From positions 1-64,000 of the forward strand of contig NW_006921532.1 in NCBI RefSeq assembly GCF_000340215.1: a stretch of 64,000 nt of DNA, written 5' to 3'. Shown here in pieces: positions 20,729 through 33,633 of the stretch. The DNA comes from Pseudocercospora fijiensis CIRAD86 (lineage: Eukaryota; Ascomycota; Dothideomycetes; Mycosphaerellales; Mycosphaerellaceae). The translations under genes and the position numbers were made by a program. Within the stretch, counting starts at the first letter, position 1. Every line of letters starts with the position of its first letter. The notes below the pieces were generated by a model. The model saw only the letters and a list, made by a program, of their open reading frames with translations. It made no database searches and was not told the DNA's origin.

Positions 20729-23470
20729 ATAGGTTCTACTATTCGGTTAATAGACGTAAAGAGATCCTTCGATATATTATATCCTTAGAAGAAGCCGATA
20801 CTACTAAGCCGCTCTACGGACTTACGGAGTAGTTTACCTCGGATACTATAAGCCTCTTATATACCGAACTACTAGTATACTTAAGGATACTCGATATTAA
20901 GGCCGCTAGTCTTTGTAACGCTATAGGCTGTCCGGTAAAGGGCGATAAGCGGAGATACTACTACGTCTTCGACTACTAGTCTAGTAGGGATGTCTTCCTA
21001 TACGAGGTCGAACTAAGCGTAGTCTATATTACGATATATAGGGTTAAACTAGCGCTCGAGGGACTAATCGAGGAGTTCTTTAAGCTCTAGGGGAGTCTAT
21101 ACCTCTAGACGGATTTTAGTCCTATACTATATAACAACTAGTTCTATATACCGCTAATATATATCTAAGTCTCGACGTAACCGACGTTCGATACCCTACT
21201 ATAAACAATATAGTCGTAGTATAGCTACGTCGACTATAGGGTCTTAATTTACCGGTAGCGGATCTATAATATTATAAGAGATTTTACTAACGTTACGATT
21301 ATTACCTTCTACGCCTTATTTCTATCGAGCGTATATACGATTATATACTTACTAGAAGGATAGGGGATAATATACGAGCACTTAAGAAGGATAAGTATCG
21401 CGAAGCGTAGGAATAAGGATAGTATTAATAAAGTAAGCCTATTTACGCTTGTTTATATAATAGCGACGTTACCGGTCGATCTTCCGATTTCGATTCGCTT
21501 TAGGGAGTAGAAGGTTAGGGAAGAAGAGGTACGTATTAAATCTAGAAGTATCGAGTCTAGTCGCGATCCGTATATACTTATAGCGTTCGGGTCGTATCGG
21601 AGAGCGGCCTACTAGTATATACTACTCGTAAGTAATAGTCTTTATAAAGCGAGGTATATAGAATAACCGAATACTAGCTCTATAGGTCGCAAGTAAGGTT
21701 ATAGGGAGGAGAAGTACGTTAATATCCTAGTATCGAGTAATATAAAATAGCTAATTAGTAGATATAAGGCACGACTTCTCGAGTAATAGAACCGTAGAAG
21801 GTACCTTATTAACCTATCCGGCGAGGAGTCTACGCTAGTCGACGCCTCGGAGCTACTCGTATATATACGTTAGGAGCTTACTATACTCTACGACGTACGT
21901 AAGTATATCCGGGAGCTAGTAAAGTTAACTTTAGGCGAAGGTAGCGGTAGTACTCTTAGTAACAAATTCTACGAGTATAACTTTAAGTAGTATCGGCTCC
22001 TTTTCTTCCGCGTCCGTATTCTAGTCTTAGGAATACTTATAAGAGCAACTATCTACAGCGAGCGCTTAGTAAAGTACTATCCGACTATAAGGGGTCGATA
22101 TAATAGGTAAGTTATCTAGTTCCTCGTCGGAATTAACCCTAGCGTCGCTACTCGAAGAACTACTTAAATCCGATTAGATTAAACTACTAGTTACTAAAGG
22201 TACTTACGAGCTTTCGAGCGTAACGTCGCTATTATCGTCTCGACCCTACCGACCTCGCGATAGTATAGGTCGTAGTAGTAGTAGGGGTTCTAGTAAGATA
22301 GGGCGCGGATTGCGCCCTCTAGGATTTAGCCGAATATATAGTAGGAGCCCGCGTTATAGCTACGATAGGTAAGCTCTAGGACGAGGCCTTTATAAGCTCT
22401 CTCTTAAATTAGACCTAGTAATACTATCTCTTAATCTAGACGGGCTTCGCCTTAAGCTAGGGCTAGGAATACTATCTCTAGAATTAGACTTAGATATACT
22501 CGCGCTTGCGATCGGTCGACTACGCCGTACTAAGGCTAGTAGTTAATTCGTCCTATCTCTTAAAGTAGGTAACGAGGGGCTCTCTAGAATAGGAGGGAAG
22601 GAGAGACTTCTTCGAGAAGTCGGCGAAGTAGATTAAGTAGTAGACTTCGAAGCTAGTAATAGGGGAGAATAAGCTACGCTTACTTAGGAGTCTAGCTTAG
22701 GTAGCGTTATAGGTAACGAGGGGCTCTCTAAAATAGGAGGGAAGGAGAGACTTCTTTAAGGAGTCGGCGAAGTAGATTAAGTAGTAGACTTCGAAGCTAG
22801 TAATAGGGAAGAATAAGCTACGCTTCCTTAGGAGTTAGGCTTAGGCGGCGTCGCTAGTATAGAAGCTAGTAGGGAAGGCGTCGCTAGTATAGAAGCTAGC
22901 TAGGAAGGCGTCGCTAGTATAGAAGCTAGCGCGGGAGATATCGCTAGTATAGAAGCTAGCTAGGGAGGTATCGCTAGTATAGAAGCTAGCGCGGGAGGTA
23001 TCGCTAGTATAGAAGCTAGCGCGGGAGGTATCGCTAGTATAGAAGCTAGCGCGGGAGGTATCGCTAGTATAGAAGCTAGCGCGGGAGGTATCGCTAGTAT
23101 AGAAGCTAGCGCTAGTAGGGATTATACTATAGCGGACGAAGGGGATCTAGTAGCTATCGGAGCGGGGCCGTAAACTATTCTATATAGGGTAAGAGGACCT
23201 ATATACGAAGGGAGAGTATTAGATAGATATACTAGTTAAGTACTATTTGTTTTAGGGAGAAGGGGACGTAGAGGAGCCCGCCGAATAGCTAACTAAGGCT
23301 AGTCGTAGGTAGGGATAGCCTATACGATCGATTATTAAACGATAGACGTAGAAGTACTATCCCTTAGAGTAGAGCTAGCGGCGTTAGCTCTAGTAAATTA
23401 ATCGACTACCGCGATAACATCGTCGATCTCGAGCTAGTTAATATAGATAGCGAGGAGCTATAGCCTATCT
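20729..23470 (+). pseudogene. Large unrecognised protein, 5'-truncated (copy 2)
   Basis: This repeats the 12,271-15,000 part of the large plus-strand gene. It lacks the first ~1,730 bp because the LTR end lies at the junction. It keeps the duplicated 144-bp module and nine 30-bp units (22,849-23,118). It is more heavily mutated than copy 1: several CpA/TpG seen in copy 1 are TpA here. Confidence 0.6.
22849..23118 (+). repeat. 30-bp coding minisatellite, nine units (copy 2)
   Basis: Same unit and same unit number as 14,391-14,660, though the order of the GC-rich tails differs slightly. Confidence 0.88.
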
Positions 23471-24129
23471 CTAGTATTTATACGCGGCGCTATTTATAAA
23501 GAGAGCGGTAGTAGTCGTAGTACTAGGAGAAGTAGCCGTCCCTAACTAGCCGAATAGTACTAACTCTAGAGTATTTAACTACCTACTACGCCTATTTAGC
23601 TACGAAGTAGAGGGTTAATATAGAGGATAGATTAGGTAGCCGAGGAGGTAGACGATATAGCGGCTAGATATAGTAGTAGCGTAGACGAAGAAGATACTAT
23701 ACCTAGGTCTTACTCGGCTTGCTATACTTTCTTCTAGGCTTATCGTAGAGCCGTACTCGCTAACTTCCTTATAGTACGTTCGGCCTTCTTCTTCCGCTCT
23801 TCCTCTTTAGTACTAAGTAGCTTACGCTATCCTTTAGGCAGCATCGTATTAATTCCGTTAATAGCGGAGGGCAAAGCTTATATATAAGCCGCGCTAATAA
23901 GTATAGAATTCGAGGAGGTAGTAGTTCTATCTCGCGGAAACTACTAATACTAGAAAGGGCTACCCCTTTCTAGCGATATATTTTATATATAAGAGAGTAA
24001 GGAATAGTAGCGCAGTATATTTTACGTATAAAGTAGTGCGTATAAGCAGGTTCGTATACTACCTACGGCCTTCCTATAGACGTTGCAAAACCTAAAGTCT
24101 AGTAATTAAAGGACACCGTAAATAACTTA

Positions 24130-24184
24130 AAACTTTAGGTACGTACCTTAAACGCCTAGTTTTAGGTACGTACTAAAAGTTTTA
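24130..24184. repeat. PalA element (copy 2 of 15,671-15,725)
   Basis: Same inverted pair with AACTTA/TAAGTT flanks. The centre has changed from CTAGGCG to CGCCTAG, that is, it is inverted relative to copy 1. This suggests flipping of the loop or strand exchange at the palindrome. Confidence 0.75.
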
Positions 24185-24730
24185 AGTTATTCCTCTATCG
24201 GACCGTAGGATAAGTAAACCTAAAGAGTATTACTAGTAGGTCTATTATTAAAGGTAAAAGTCCTTACTAGGCGATAGGCGGAGTAATACGAGATATAGGG
24301 TAAGGTTCGTAGTAGCCTTCCGTAATAGCGAAGGAAGGCTATTTAATTAGATAGTTAGCTAGGTTCTAATAATGTTTAATTAATGTCGGGCAGATAGGTT
24401 AGCTAGATTTCGGGAAAGGGTACCTCGTATACTTAATATAAGACTAAAAGTATAGCTAAGAAGATAGGTAAATCCCTACTTACGGAACCGGAGGATAAGG
24501 GGTAGGGGAATACGTACCCCGTATATTTCTTAACCGGAAGCGCTCCGTCGCGTTCTAACGGAGCGAGGGCCGTATTGCTAGTTATAGCTAATTAGCTAGA
24601 CGCGGGCGCGGTCGAGATACGACTTAGAATACGAACGCCTTCTTACTTTAATGTTTCTTAAGCGCTTCGTCGTATCCTAGCGAAGCGGCTTACTAACTAG
24701 AAGCGCTTCGTCGCATCCTAACGAAGCGGC

Positions 24731-26060
24731 TTAACGATATCCTTATCCTTACTACGACTACCGAGACGTACAAATTCTTCCTCGAATATAGCGATATAAC
24801 GTAAAAACTAGTCGATAGCGTAGTTAGTCTAATAAGCGATAATTATTAGTAGATCTCCCTTATTCTAGTTCTCGAGTATTACTTTAATAGCTTATATAGA
24901 GATATAGGTCTTACTAGTACTAGATAGGCCTTAAATAATAGTAAGACGCGCCGTTAGAATACGATAGAGCGCTTCTAGTTAGGAGGCGTCTAGAGCACTA
25001 TTAGGCTTAGAAGGCTAGTACTTAACTATATTAATATTCTCGAAGCTCTCGTTAGAGTTATTAACTAGAATAGAGCTTAGATCTCGCTTCGGCTATACTT
25101 TAAAATACTTAGGCGCCGAAATATAAGGCTATATACTAACGAGGTACTCTAATAAGGGGAAACCCTCGCGTATTATACGCTAAAGGCTAAGTAAGGTATA
25201 CCGATTAGCTTCGAAAAGTCCGCTACGGTCCTCTACTATAAGATATTCTATAGTAGGATCTAGCTCTAACTCCTCGGGACGAGCAAAGGCGAGATTAAGC
25301 TTAGGTAGATTCTACTAAAGTCCCTCTAGTAGTCGAGCGGCAATAGTAGCGATAATAGCGCGAGACACGAACTTGTTATTTATTAGTATAAGAACGACTA
25401 AGCTACCGGCGATAAGGCGCTTTAACTATTCCTATAGAACTTTCTTACTAGTACGGAGGAGACTAAAAGTAACGTAGACGGCGAAGCTATATATAGACAA
25501 AGTCGCGCCGTAGATATAAACCTGCTTAGGTTAGTATATAACGGGCGGCGCGTTAAAGGGGTAAAGGCGAGACTAACCTTCGTATAGATACCGACTTTAC
25601 TATTAAATGCGTCCTTAGCGGTATATAGAGTATAGCGAGTTATTAAGACTACTTCGCGAAGGCCGCGGAGGGTATCTTCGCGGTTCCTATAGAACTTTCT
25701 TACTAGTATAAAGGAGACTAAAAGTAACGCGGACGGCGAAGCTACGAGTAGACAAAGTCGCGCCGTAGATATAAACCTACTTAGGTTAGTATATAACGGG
25801 CGGCGCGTTAAAGGGGTAAAGGCGAGACTTACCTTAGTATAGATACCGACTTTACTATTAAATGCGTCCTTAGCGGCATATAGAGTATAGCGAGTTATTA
25901 AGACTACTTCGCGAAGGCTATAGAGGGTATCTTCGCGGTATAGCTCGTAGAGAGTACTCTAAGAGAATAGTTCTATAAGGGAGGCGATAAATAGTAAATA
26001 GAGCTAGTCGACGTCGCGCGCGAGGGCGAGCGTTCCTATTGCTAGTTATAGCTAATTAGC
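24731..26060 (-). pseudogene. UPF1-like SF1 helicase, truncated (copy 2)
   Basis: Second copy of the NFX1/ZNFX1/SAD-3-type fragment at 16,317-17,620, with the same truncation point and the same 255-bp internal duplication. The Walker A region (about 24,885-24,950) is further degraded. Confidence 0.75.
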
Positions 26061-26652
26061 CTACGGCCCTTACTATATCGCTAGTTATAGCTAATTAGCC
26101 TAACGCGGGCGTAGTCGAGATACGACTAAGAATACGACCGCCTTCTTATTTAGCTCGTAATACATATAGGCGGCCTATAAGTAGGCGCGAGAATATATTC
26201 TTTTATACCTTCGATATTATAATATCGAATAAATAGAGAATAGTTCTATAAGGGAGGCGATAAATAGTAAATAGGGCTCGTCGACGTCGCGCGCGAGGGC
26301 GAGCGTTCCTATCGCTAGTTATAGCTAATTAGCCCGCGGCCCTTACTATATCGCTAGTTATAGCTAATTAGCCTAACGCGGGCGTAGTCGAGATACGACT
26401 AAGAATGCGACCGCCTTCTTATTTAGCTCGTAATATACGTAGGCGGCCTACGAGTAGGCGCGAGAATATATTCTTTTATACCTTCGATATTATAATATCG
26501 AATAAATAGAGAATAGTTCTATAAGGGAGGCGATAAATAGTAAATAGGGCTCGTCGACGTCGCGCGCGAGGGCGAGCGTTCCTATCGCTAGTTATAGCTA
26601 ATTAGCCCGCGGCCCTTACTATATCGCTAGTTATAGCTAATTAGCCCGACGC
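25962..26652. repeat. 273-bp tandem repeat (copy 2)
   Basis: Units start at 25,962, 26,235 and 26,508, matching the array at 17,545-18,235 in number and spacing. Confidence 0.85.
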
Positions 26653-26680
26653 CGGCGCCCTACTATACGCCCGCTATACG

Positions 26681-26698
26681 CCTAACCCTAACCCTAAA
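26681..26698. repeat. Interstitial telomeric repeat (copy 2)
   Basis: Same CCTAACCCTAACCCTAAA as 18,264-18,281, again 13 bp from the duplication edge. Confidence 0.85.
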
Positions 26699-26711
26699 GT
26701 GCCCTATAGTA

Positions 26712-27560
26712 CGTCCTTAAATAGTTTAGAGAACTACCGTCTTATATAATATAGGTAGACCGAAGTACGGCACTTAGCCTATCTAGTCTAGGCCGTCGGC
26801 TAGTAGGTTATAGATAGGTAAGGCGGGCGTATTACTAGAGCTATAGCGTTAAATAACGCTATAAACGTAATCTACCCTTACTATAGTCGGTATTAGTCTA
26901 CTAGGTTATCTTTATCCTAGTACTCTAGTAACCTACCGAATACTATAGCGACCTTAGCTAACGCTAAATACTACCTTGCGGGCTCCTAATCGAAGCTAAA
27001 CGTCTAGTACGGCTAGTTACTATCGTCCTAGCTAAGTATATTTAACGCTACTCCGCTGTCCTTTAGCTATAAAGAGTCGATAGTTTTAGCCTAATTACGA
27101 AAAAGGGCGAGGCTTCGTACTAACTACTTAACCGGGTTATCTACTAACGTACTACCTACGCGGATCGGCCTTAGTACCGAATTATCTAAGTCGCGGAGCG
27201 CCCCGAATAGGCAAAAACAGTTAACGTAATAACGTAGTTTATATAATATTTTATCGATTATCCGTTACTATTCGGCCTTAACTTTAGTACGGTATCTAAT
27301 CTATACGTTATACGTCGGTAATATAACGTAGTCTAGAATATAACCCTATATCGCTAGCTCTTCCTAGCTATTATCGAACGGCCCCTTTACTACCTATAGC
27401 GCGGCTAGGCGCCTTATATATACCGTATAGCTAGCTAGCGGTAATAGGACTCGGATAGTATTAGACTCTATATAGTATACGTTACTACTGCTATTATCTC
27501 TTTTATTTTCTCTATCTACCTATATATATATATCCGCTAGGATAGAGTCTAGTCGAGCGA
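26712..27560 (-). pseudogene. Unrecognised RIP-inactivated coding fragment
   Basis: One minus-strand frame can be followed across most of this stretch with TAG/TAA as the only stops. Readable parts include CFCLFGALRDLDNSVLRPIR (about 27,200) and YLALAKVAIVFGRLLE. It is cut at its 3' side by the edge of the S1 duplication. No family is recognised. Confidence 0.4.
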
Positions 27561-28389
27561 ATTGCTATTATTCGATTATATAGGTATCGTCTATAATTAT
27601 AGGTACGAAGACGACCGGTATAAAGATCGGATCTTTATACTATACCGTAAGGACGATAAGATCCCTCGGCTACGCGTATAGAGCAGCGGTATATAACGCC
27701 CTATAGACGCCTAAGTACGATCGGCGCTAGTATCGATACGTAGAAAATAGCGGGCGTCGATTATAGAAGTCGTTCGCGTCGTAACGTATTACTCGTCGCT
27801 CGGATAGTATTTCGCTTACTACCTACTAAAAAACTATATCGAGGAGCTCCGGTAAGAGTAATAGTAGTATCGTAGTTATAGTAAGTATAAAGAATATCGC
27901 TATATAGCTAAGATATCGAGCGCGATATTAACTCCTTTTATTTTAATATATATATCTCGAGTAATCGCTCTCGCGCCCGTATATATTCGGATCTAGTACT
28001 ATTAATTAGTAACTATGTTTTTTTTCTAGCTTTTATATAAACCGCTATCGCCTACGATATATTACTCGAATCTCGTCGACAACCCTCTAACTTTAATACT
28101 ATAATCTATTAGTACTCTATATTAGGATAGCTTTATAGTTTAGTCGGTTAGTATCTACTAAGACGCTATATACTATATACAATTTTATATTACGATACCC
28201 TATATAAAGTAAAATTTATAAATTGTCTATAACCTAGCTAGTTTATATATACGAGACGAGATGTAGCTATTAATCGCGTATAATATAGCGATAGCAAGAT
28301 ATATACGAAAATATAAATAGATAGAGTAAGAGCTATAAAATTAATTACTAGGGCTAGTCTAGCGTAAATAGGGCGCTATTAGGGTTGTC
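27561..28389. other. RIP-mutated region, no gene resolved
   Basis: TA-rich and CpG-containing sequence. I could not follow one frame with confidence on either strand. Confidence 0.3.
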
Positions 28390-28990
28390 TAGAAACTATT
28401 AAGTTATAAGCAGACTATTTTACTAGTCGGGAAAATAGTATTTAACGTTATTACGATATATATCGCTAGTAGGGTATCTTTAACGCTAGTTAAGACAACT
28501 ATTATTTTATCCCCGAGGACGTACCGACGACTAAGCCCCGGCTAGTGTCCTTACGCTACCCGTATATTATCGCGCCGACCGGGAAACCCTAGGGCACTTA
28601 TAGTGCTGCTTATAGAATCTATTAAGCTACGAGTAGACTGTTCTACTAGCCGGGAAGTTAATTATCGATGCTCTTATATCGTAAGTAGGGCGTTTCGGTA
28701 CTATCCGTAGAAATTATTAAGCTACGAGTAGACTATTTCGCTAGCTAGGAAGTTAGCTATTAAGGCTCGGATCGGCGGTAGGGCGCAGTTAGTACTATTT
28801 ATATAAATTATCTAGCTACGAGTAGACTATCCTACTAGCCGGGAAATTAACTATCGAGGCTTTTATATCGTAAGTAGGGCGCTTTTAGTACTGTTTATAG
28901 AAATTATTAAGCTACGAGTAGACTATTTTACTAGCCGGGAAAATAGTTATTAACGTCCTACGATATATATCGTTAGTAGTGCGTATTTAA
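28390..28990. repeat. ~95-bp tandem array with PalB halves
   Basis: ATTAAGCTACGAGTAGACTA recurs at about 28,397, 28,621, 28,716, 28,809 and 28,906, a period of 93-97 bp for the last four. Each unit carries ACTATTTTACTAGCCGGGAAAATAGTT-like sequence, the inner part of PalB, and most contain CGTAAGTAGGGCG. No coding frame is supported. Confidence 0.75.
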
Positions 28991-31711
28991 TACTACCTAC
29001 TATACCTAACGTTTAATTATATAAGGATATATCGACGGCGAAGACCTACTTAACGTTATTATATTGCCTATAGACTATTTCGCCGACTAGGAACCCTAAA
29101 GCACTATCTCCTACTAGGCGATTTAATATATAGGATAATAATTGGCACTAGATTAATTAGTACGCATTTTATACGTATCCTTCCGATGCTCGAAATAGGT
29201 ATATAGTAGTACGTCTATCCCCTCTATCGACTAACCTCGTTAATCTATATCTATCCTCGATGCCGCTTAAGAGTATCTATACTAATTGTTAACTATAATA
29301 CTATTACCTATCGGCCTCGCCTATAGTCGCGGAGACCGTATCTAAGTACGCCTAGATTAATACTAATATAGCGTCGATCTTACCCTCTATATCCGGTATC
29401 TTATAAAGCGGAGCCTATCGATCCTATAGCCTAGTAACTAGACCGCCGAGGAGATAGGTATTTAGCTATACGATTTTAGTCGACTTCCTAGTCTTAGCTT
29501 CGAATATAAGACTAATAGCTATACCGGCGTTACTAAGTTTATACGAGTAGAGTATACCGAGGGCGTCGTTAATCTTTAGGTATAGGGTAGCGCGCTTATC
29601 CTCTATTAATAGCTAGCTAGCGGTAGTAGAGGAAGCCGATAGCTAGGCGTACGATTATAGGCGCTTTAGTATATATCGGGTACGCTTCGCGCTATAACGC
29701 TCGCTCGATAAATTGCGGCTAAGGCTAAACTTACGCTTACGAGGCCGAGTTAGAGACTAGATGTCCGTCTAAGGGCTAGTAATACCGCCTAGAGGCAAGT
29801 CTAGATCTTATAGATAGTCGGGGGCGGAAGATAGTCTAGAACTCGAGCGCCGGTCTATAGCTAACTCGTCGTCGTTATCGACGTCCTTAGTACTAGTAAG
29901 AGCGGACAATAGTCGCTTCTATTAAGCTTGCTTCTATCGAGCTCTATCGATATAGCGTATAATAGCTTCGTCGTTATTACTATTATCGTTACTATCGTCG
30001 CTATCCTTAGTAACGATAGTAGTAGATAGCGGAAACTTTAGGCCTTTACTATAGAGTCTTCTCTTACCCTTAGATCGAGCCTTAGGTAGAGGCTAAGCGG
30101 GTACCTTACCGTCCGATAGATAGGGAGTATTAGCCTTACTATTAGGTCGATTAACATCCGTATTAGCTAGACTAGTTAGGTCGTTAGCGTAATCGGATTA
30201 GCCGTCGTCGAAGCTATAGTTAGATTCGCTATCGTCGATTATCGTTACTAGCTATTAGATTTCTCTAAGTAGGATAGTATCGTCTTACTCGGGGTCGTAT
30301 ATAAGGTCGCCGAACTAATTATTAGGGCTAATAACCGGGATAGAATTAGGATCGTTAGGATCGGCTATCTTAGGCTTAATAGAGGCTAGAAATATAAGAT
30401 ATTCGAATTTAGTTCGGCCGTTTAATAGGATCTTAAGCTTAGCTACTACCTACCTAAATAGCGTAGAGTAGCGCTAGTAGTTTCGCGCTATAACGTCTTC
30501 GAGATATACTATAAGGGGAATTAGTAACTATATAAATACCGAAATGCTAACTATTTTACTAAATAGCAAAGTAGTCGGTAATACGACGACGATACTTACT
30601 ATACTAATATAGGATAATATCTAGATTATAGTCGCTAGTATCGATAGCCTAGCGAGATATATCGTAAAGGTATCGATATATTATCTCGAGGGAGATAAAC
30701 TCGACCTAATCTATATAGTATATATATAACTAGGCGCGAAAGTTAAAAGGCGCAATCTTAGGCTTAGCTTTAATATTAGGGTCGTCGCGATTATCTAGAT
30801 CTCGTATAGGATAGTCGGAAGCGGAAGTCGGGACGGCTATTATAGTATTAAGGGTATAAGCCGTCTACTTAGCCTTAAGTCTACCGTAAGATAGGCGCTA
30901 GATTGCCTCGATAGGGAGGACGTATTTTATTACTAGCGTACAATACTCCTTCTATATAGGGTCGCGGCGACTAGATCGAATGCCGTATATAGTTCGTATA
31001 TAGATATCCGCTATATCCTACTTTACGCGATAAGCCGCCTCTATAGTAAATATATCTTCGTCTTACTAGATAGTAGGGTCGGCTACGATTATAGTAGTTA
31101 ATAGACGATATGCTTCCTCTTAAACTACGTCTAAGTCGGGGGTAACGGTTACTATAAGCTAGTTAAAGAATCGAGTATAGTAATCGTACTATAGTATATA
31201 GTCGATTGTATCGTCTAAGCTAAGGTCGTATACGATAACCGGGTAAGTCTACTTAACGCGAGAGGAGCGACCCGTCTACTAAGCCTTCTAGGTAAAGCCG
31301 ACGATATTTAAGACGAGCTAGACGTATCCGCTATACTATAAATTAGCTGCCTCGGATCTAGTACGAGATAAGAGGATAATAACCTTAATCTTAGGATTAT
31401 AGTTATAGTTATCCTCGGTAGAGCTACGCTCGGCTTAGGTTATCCCGGCGTAAATAGAGATATAATCGATTATATATAGGTCGAGAAGGAGCTCGATAGC
31501 CTTATAATTTAGCGGCTCGTTAACCTAAAAGATTATCTTCTCGTCGGTAAGGATAACGTATCGGTAGAGGAGCTATAGCGAAGCGTATAGCTTAGGTAAC
31601 TCTTAAATTAGGTACTTAAGGCGATCTAGGCGCGCCCTAATACTAGGGTTATTAACATTTCCCTTAGTATAGGTCTAGAAGAAGTCCTAGGTAGATACGG
31701 AGTTCTAAGAC

Positions 31712-31840
31712 CTAAACGGTAGTTAGTAAGAGTATAGTTAAAGTAGAGTAATCGCCGACTATTTCGCCGGCTAGTAAAACCGTCGACGTCGTATAATAGT
31801 TTTACCGGCCGGCGAAACGGTTAGAGACGGTAGACTTATA
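31712..31840 (-). other. Intron with PalB pair (paralogue 2, between helicase lobes)
   Basis: Branch CTTACTAACTACC and acceptor GTTTAG| are clear, exactly 20 nt before the shared exon sequence CCTAGGACTTCTTCTAG. In paralogue 3 the acceptor is also exactly 20 nt before the same sequence. The donor is not fixed. PalB lies at 31,757-31,826. Confidence 0.7.
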
Positions 31841-33496
31841 GTAAGTTAATATACGGTATAAAAGAGTTAATATTATACTCGAGGAGCTAGCTAAATATAC
31901 CCGAGGAGGCGCTAAGTACTAATAATCGGCGAAATATAGTAGGGTAGGAGCGCTTCTAGCTAGGAGTAGTCGGGTTATTATAGACGTAGTTAAGGCGGTC
32001 GTTACCTACGATTATAGCGAATCTAGCGACTACGGCGCGATATATAGCCTCTAACGTTAAAGTAGGCGAGGTCTCTACGTAGATAATCTACTATAGTAGG
32101 ATTTCGGAGCCGAGTATTACGGTCTCGCCCTAGATAAGCAGTTAGGTACCTTTAACGCGGCGAAGTATATAGATACTTATCGGTAGGGGAACGAGGGCGG
32201 AGTAGCGCCTATCTATATCCTCCTTATCGCTTAGGCGTAAGAGAGTCCGCTAGGCGACAGGATCGATTACTTAGAGGTAGCGTTCCTACTCGCTAATACT
32301 ATACTACTTCTTACTATTACTATTCGGGGTAGGTTAGGACACTTAGTTAGTAGGTACGCGAGTCTAGTCTATACCGTACTTCTTACGGAACTCCTCGTAT
32401 AGCCGCTCGTAGACGTCCGAGCTACCGAAGCTACTAATAAGTTCTTCGCGTTAAGTATCTAGCTACTTCTTACGAATACGCCGAAAGAGATAGCGTATAA
32501 GGCTAGCAAAGTCGGCTATATTATTACGGAATAGCGTAGCTATCGCAAACACTAAGACTATATACTCGTTATCGAGTAGTATCTATATAGAGTTACTCTA
32601 TAGAGAAAACTTATTCTTAAAGTAATAGCCTTTATCGCCGATAATAATAGATAGCCGGGCGGCGCGCGTACCCTATAGAAGAGATATATTATTAGATATA
32701 TACTCTAGTAGGAACGCCTCGTCCTTCTCCTTTTCCTTAGCGGCGTCGTATATACGCTCGGCGGTATTATCGAGTACGGTAAAGTCGTCGAGAGACTCTT
32801 TAGGTTCCTCGATATCGTAGAGTTACTCGAGTTTCTAGCCGTATCGCGTCTTATATATAACGCCTAGTTGTATAGTCTTCTAGACCTACGAATCCTTAGT
32901 AGTAATAAGGATAGTACGAGTAGTCTATAGGCTTTCGACTAGCAACCTATTAACGAAAGTAATAAGACCTTCTAGCTTAGCGGTAGTACCTTTAACGTAG
33001 TAGGTAGGATTCTTAGGATTAGGCTTAACGTTAATATATATAGCGACGTTAATATAGCGCGCGTAGCCCTCTCTAGGCCTAAAGTATCGGGCGCAATTAT
33101 TACGCTAGGTATTAACGGCCGTATTAGGGCTAATCTCGTATATAGGTATATAATCCGGTAGAGCCGGATTATACTTATTAAAGAAGGCCTAGACTACTAA
33201 GAATACAAGGTTGTATATATCGGCGTCGGTATACTTTAGTAGAGTACGCTACTCGCTACCGGCCTTTACTATTTAGATGTCGATACCGATATACTAGCCC
33301 GGCTTAGACTCTATAGGCAATCCTAGATAGGCCTAGACGTAGGCATCGATAAGCTCCTACTTATCCGGTATAGATAGGCGAGTATCGACGTCTATCGAGG
33401 CCTAGTCGGTAGCGTTAACTATAGGTATAGGAATTTATATATTAGTAATAGGGCGAGGCGCGATATTACTCTCGATATACGCGTAGTAGAGTACGG

Positions 33497-33633
33497 CTAT
33501 AATAAACGTTAGTAGAGGAGAAATAAGTAGTAGGCAGACTATTTTACTATCTAGATAAAAAGAAAAAGGCATATAAGCGACGACTAGATTACTAGCCGGT
33601 AAAACGGTCTATATATAGAAAGAGAAAACGTAC
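33497..33633 (-). other. Intron with PalB pair (paralogue 2, intron after Walker A)
   Basis: The donor AAG|GTACGT, branch site CTACTAACG and acceptor TTATTATAG| are all visible on the minus strand. Joining the exons restores a continuous phase-1 frame (RRNY..|AVLYYAYIE). Paralogue 3 has an intron in the same place and phase. The interior holds two PalB palindromes. Confidence 0.85.

Larger units (their letters stand above)
20729..26711. repeat. Segmental duplication S1, copy 2
   Basis: Direct copy of 12,271-18,294. The left edge abuts the LTR, and the right edge runs into an unrelated minus-strand pseudogene. Confidence 0.92.
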
